IMG/VR virus record: IMGVR_UViG_3300030390_000972
Location: 1-24,505 of that record
Strand: one strand, 5' to 3'
DNA from: a virus
Length of the DNA: 24,505 nucleotides
Numbering within the stretch: position 1 is the first letter of the stretch; every line of letters starts with the position of its first letter. Made by a program: the position numbers and the translations under genes. Under the pieces are notes generated by a model, which was not told where the DNA came from, searched no databases, and saw only the letters and a list, made by a program, of their open reading frames with translations. Shown here piece by piece: positions 21,698 through 24,505 of the stretch.

Positions 21698-23713
21698 CTA
21701 TCCGGTCGAGTCGTCAACGTCCCAGTACAGGCCCGGCTCGTTCACCTGTGCCCAGAACTCCGGCCAGACTAGCGCCTCGATGCCGCACACCTGCCCGCAG
21801 ACGTCTAGCGCGGCCATCTCAATGGCCGCCGTGTTGTAGACCAGCAAGTCCCACAGCTCCTGCCTTGCGTTGTTCGGCCTGTGCCAGTACGTGCCGAGCG
21901 ACTTGCCCGACTTGGGGTCTTTCTTCTGGCACTTGTACTCGACGGTCAAGTGGTTGAGGACCTTGTCCGGTATGTCCACAGGCAAGGACAAGTTGTTCCG
22001 CGGCATGCGGTCCAGCCCGTCCCACTTGCGTTGCAGCATGTTGGACCATCTGTCTTTGTACAAGTCCACCGTGACCGCCATGTAGCGCGTGCCGGTCGAG
22101 TTCTCTTTGACGTCAAACTCCTTGAGCGCCGATCCTTTGAGTGGTTTGTCCCTGCCCCGCAGCGGGTAGACGCCGTCCTCCCACTGGCTACAGAACGAAT
22201 ACACCACATCGGTCTCGTAGCTGGCGTCGACCATGGTCATGGCGATGCGGAACACTCGACCCCCTCCGCGATATGTCCGGGTATCAATAATATACGCCAG
22301 CTCCTCCCATGCGGGCGAGTCGATCGTCGTGCAGTCGCCCTCGATCACGATGTAGTCCACCATGTACGCGTTGTACCCTGCGTTGTCCGCACTTGGGGCC
22401 CACGCCATGACCTTGACCGCCAGCCATGTGGCCTGTACGTCCACCGCCATGGTGACAACGCCTATCGGGCCGCCAGCGCGTTCGATGGCGTGTTGCATAG
22501 GCAACTGGCCCATGCGATACGCGGCGCGCTTGTGCGGGCTGACCTGGTGGCTCTTGAGCTTGTCTGTCCTGGCCTCGAAGGGCTCGCCGAGGTCGTTGTT
22601 GTAAAATACTTGCAGTTTCTCCAAATCCTTGGCGCGGTTCTCCTCGTCGTCCCATGCTTCCGTCCAGCCTCGTGCGATAGCCTCCCACGTACGTGCGAAG
22701 CTCGGGGCATACAGAGCGGAGACGTGATAACTTCGAAAGTCAGGCTGGGATGGGATCGCCGTCGGCTTCCACCTTCCGCGTGGCATGATCACCGCTTTGT
22801 GCTCGTTGATCATGTCCTTGCCGCAGTGCATGCACGTGTACCGAACAGACCCGGCCGACACGACGCGACCGGTGTCGCTGACTTCGGTCTCCCAGTGCAG
22901 GCCGTACACGAGGCCTGTCTCGGTGTTGGTGCCCCTGAATTTCAGCACCTGCATGGCGTCGCAGTGCACGCACGGCACCTCGTAATACCGTTGGTCGCCA
23001 AGCTTGAACCGCTTCGAAATGGCGTCTGTACCCGCTAGCGTGGGCGTGGACAAGTCGAGGATCTTGCGCGTCAGCTCGTAGGAGTTCGTGCGCGTCTCGG
23101 TTAGTTTCATTGGGTCACCGTCACGGCCTACGACCAACGGCCAGCCGCTGACCTCGTCCCGCAGCAGGATGGGTGCCGACAGTGAACGCTGCTTGGCCTC
23201 GTTGATTGCGCCAAGGGGGATCAAGTACCCGCCGCCCGCCCATTCGATTTTAGTATTCGTTAGGCCCTGCTTGCCCTTTCGCATGGTGTCGTTTGATTGG
23301 ATGATGTCGTCGAACCCGCTGGCCTGAAACATTGGCACGACGTTGGTGTCCATTCGCAGTTTTGCCAGACCGTCGTCGGCGGTGAAGAACAGCACGGGCA
23401 TGGTGCGGATGTGCTCCGCGTAGTAGCCGATCGCGTTCTCGACGAGGCCTACCGTCGCCGCCACCTGCGCGCCCTTCTGCACCGCGATGTACCGCACGGG
23501 GCTCTCTTGGTCTAGGCAGTCGATCACCTCTCGCCAGTATGGCGTCGAGTCCCAACTGAACGGGCCAGGCTTCGCGGTGGTCTGCGTTGGTAGGTAGCGC
23601 TTAGCCTCTGCCCAGTCGCTAGGGCACATTAGGTTGAATGTCTCGGCGGTGTTGGCCAGTAGGTCGGCCACAGCGTTGGCGCTGTCTTGGTAGTATGCGT
23701 TATGACTTAGCAT
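21698..23713 (-). CDS. terL: terminase large subunit (lambda gpA family)
   Basis: The 671-residue protein is the packaging motor and nuclease (lambda gpA 641 aa). The ATPase part has a deviant Walker A with Lys at its start, QKGAQVAATVG (Lys80), as lambda gpA has Lys76 in KSARVGYSK, and a Walker B at ILLRDE (D186, E187). A four-cysteine site follows: C248-x2-C251 and C294-x2-C297. The C-terminal nuclease region starts near VVTMAVDVQATWLAVKVMAW. It cuts cos ends and drives DNA into the head. Its start overlaps the small subunit stop by 14 bases. Confidence 0.95.
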   Translation of the reverse strand: MLSHNAYYQDSANAVADLLANTAETFNLMCPSDWAEAKRYLPTQTTAKPGPFSWDSTPYWREVIDCLDQESPVRYIAVQKGAQVAATVGLVENAIGYYAEHIRTMPVLFFTADDGLAKLRMDTNVVPMFQASGFDDIIQSNDTMRKGKQGLTNTKIEWAGGGYLIPLGAINEAKQRSLSAPILLRDEVSGWPLVVGRDGDPMKLTETRTNSYELTRKILDLSTPTLAGTDAISKRFKLGDQRYYEVPCVHCDAMQVLKFRGTNTETGLVYGLHWETEVSDTGRVVSAGSVRYTCMHCGKDMINEHKAVIMPRGRWKPTAIPSQPDFRSYHVSALYAPSFARTWEAIARGWTEAWDDEENRAKDLEKLQVFYNNDLGEPFEARTDKLKSHQVSPHKRAAYRMGQLPMQHAIERAGGPIGVVTMAVDVQATWLAVKVMAWAPSADNAGYNAYMVDYIVIEGDCTTIDSPAWEELAYIIDTRTYRGGGRVFRIAMTMVDASYETDVVYSFCSQWEDGVYPLRGRDKPLKGSALKEFDVKENSTGTRYMAVTVDLYKDRWSNMLQRKWDGLDRMPRNNLSLPVDIPDKVLNHLTVEYKCQKKDPKSGKSLGTYWHRPNNARQELWDLLVYNTAAIEMAALDVCGQVCGIEALVWPEFWAQVNEPGLYWDVDDSTG

Positions 23714-24383
23714 TTCTGATCAGCCTGTCTGAGTTGGCCTTGGCCATGGAGATGATCTGCTCGTGCACTCGAGTGACGGCCTTGCGGACTTCTGCGTCTG
23801 AGGCGCCTGCAGCCGATAGTGTTCGCACGGTCTCGGCGATGTTCTTCGCGGCGTCGGACATGAGCAGCTTGTGCAGCCCGTCGATGTGCATAGCTAGGCG
23901 TTCTAGGTGGGACCAGTGCGCGTATTCCTTGCGGTCTCGCGCCATTTTTTCCTCGGCAGCCTGCGTCTGCACTAGGATCTTGTATGCACTGACGTACTCC
24001 TTGAACTGCGACTGACGTCCGTAGGTCTTGACGATGTCGCGCAGGCTCATGTCCATGAAGTCTGTCGCCGCTTCGACGTCGTCGCCTACGTCGTCGGGGC
24101 CGAGGGTGTCGTGGCTCTGTGCCGTGTCGTACTGCGGGGCCGCCTTGGCCTTGGCCGTCGCAGCCTTTGCGGCGGCTGCCCTCTCTGCTACGACGTCCGG
24201 CTCTACGTACCCAAACTCGGCGCAGTACATCCTCGCGTTTTTGTGCTCAAGGTTTACCTTCTGGCCGACCATCGCTGCGTGGAGCTTCCCCCCGCTTTTG
24301 CACTGCTCGTACACCGTGGTTTTCTTAACGCTGGTGAGGCGACGCGCAAGCTCTGACCGACTGACGAGCCTGTCGTTTTTCAT
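23700..24383 (-). CDS. terS: terminase small subunit (Nu1-like)
   Basis: The 227-residue protein begins with a winged helix-turn-helix-like region (LVSRSELARRLTSVKKTTVYEQ, residues 6-27) of the excisionase/Nu1 type, followed by VNLEHKNARMYCAEFGY, an Ala/Lys-rich linker at about 65-80, and helical dimer or oligomer regions to the C-terminus. It would bind cosB sites and recruit the large subunit. AGGG lies eight bases before ATG 24383. It is the first gene of the late operon, in lambda order. Nu1-type is a good fit; length is greater than lambda Nu1 (181 aa). Confidence 0.87.
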   Translation of the reverse strand: MKNDRLVSRSELARRLTSVKKTTVYEQCKSGGKLHAAMVGQKVNLEHKNARMYCAEFGYVEPDVVAERAAAAKAATAKAKAAPQYDTAQSHDTLGPDDVGDDVEAATDFMDMSLRDIVKTYGRQSQFKEYVSAYKILVQTQAAEEKMARDRKEYAHWSHLERLAMHIDGLHKLLMSDAAKNIAETVRTLSAAGASDAEVRKAVTRVHEQIISMAKANSDRLIRNAKS

Positions 24384-24505
24384 TCTGTTAGCCCTGTGTT
24401 TCCCATGGCGTAAATTTTACCTCATTTTTTCCGTGTCGGAAAGGCTGTGCGGAAAGCAGTTCGAAATCAACACTTTGCGAGAAAGCGGCGGGGCAGATTC
24501 CTAAC
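24384..24505 (-). other. upstream region of terS: candidate cos/cosB and late promoter
   Basis: No gene is seen here. On the minus strand, going toward terS, there is a GC-rich box CTGCCCCGCCGCT (24496-24484), then three similar boxes CGCTTTCTCG (24487-24478), TGCTTTCCGC (24458-24449) and GCCTTTCCGAC (24445-24435), then a perfect palindrome TTTCCG-ACA-CGGAAA (24442-24428), and a -10-like TAAAAT (24419-24414) without a good -35. The order GC box, repeated TTTCC boxes, small terminase copies that of lambda cosN, cosB R sites and nu1. This is an inference from pattern only. Confidence 0.4.
24428..24442. promoter_or_regulatory. perfect inverted repeat TTTCCG-N3-CGGAAA
   Basis: A 15-bp palindrome with six-base arms and a three-base spacer lies about 45 bases before the terS start and just upstream of a TAAAAT box. 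CGGAAAG recurs in direct orientation at 24450-24456, 13 bases away. It could be an operator, a terminase binding site or part of both. Confidence 0.4.

Noticed and set aside
21881-23038. 385-codon open frame on the + strand
   Set aside because: Antisense to the large terminase; His/Arg/Val-rich composition that follows from the terminase codons, no motif, no coupling to other genes.
24380-24406. Eight-codon leader ORF overlapping the terS start as ATGA
   Set aside because: Its only SD-like sequence is about 13 bases away, and terS has its own AGGG; too short to support.
24028-24504. 158-codon + strand frame at the right edge
   Set aside because: Antisense to the small terminase and its upstream region; no motif or RBS support.
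1-24505. tRNA genes, CRISPR arrays, insertion sequences, integrase or att sites
   Set aside because: No cloverleaf, spaced repeat array, transposase or recombinase gene was seen on either strand.

Overview
The window is a piece of a tailed-phage genome (or prophage) with a contractile, myovirus-type tail. The host is almost certainly Gram-negative: the lysis cassette has a signal-anchor (SAR) endolysin and a two-part Rz/Rz1-type spanin. A TraR/DksA-like zinc-finger protein and the lambda-like and Mu-like gene families suggest a proteobacterial, perhaps gammaproteobacterial, host (inference). No integrase, repressor or replication gene is visible, so the lifestyle cannot be read from this window.

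Layout. Positions 1-1199 (+ strand) hold the end of a tightly packed operon of small proteins: an Ala-rich repeat protein cut by the window edge, three hypothetical proteins and a TraR/DksA-type C4 zinc-finger protein. Their stops and starts mostly overlap as ATGA. The operon meets the rest of the window tail to tail at 1196-1199, where the two stop codons overlap.

All genes from 24383 down to 1196 lie on the minus strand and read as one late operon of about 23 kb. In transcription order: small and large terminase, gpW-like connector protein, portal, a 250-aa beta-rich protein of unknown role, S49 protease with a nested Nu3-like scaffold, decoration protein D, major capsid protein E, three head-tail connector/completion proteins, tail sheath, tail tube, a small Acb2-like protein, tail assembly chaperone with a programmed -1 frameshift, tape measure, Mu gpN-like protein, a LysM-fused gp44-type hub, gp45-like spike, gp46-like wedge protein, baseplate J, gp48-like protein, tailspike, a 47-aa Cys-rich protein, SAR endolysin, spanins, a polytopic membrane protein and a holin-like protein. 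The head module is lambda-like and the tail module follows Mu gene order, so the virion is a mosaic.

The most notable points are these. (1) An Acb2-family protein, a cyclic-nucleotide sponge that counters CBASS immunity, sits between tail tube and chaperone; the two known ligand residues are at the same numbers (Tyr11, Lys26), and the leader in front of the gene can form a 10-bp stem plus a second pairing that covers its ribosome binding site. (2) The chaperone has a T TTT TTA slippery site, and the -1 frame stays open for 62 codons into the tape-measure start. (3) An internal start with a good Shine-Dalgarno sequence in the protease gene would make a scaffold protein. (4) The right edge, upstream of the small terminase gene, has repeated TTTCC-type boxes and a GC-rich box arranged as cosN-cosB-terS would be.

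There is no stretch over 300 bases without a gene. The longest is the 122 bases at the right edge.
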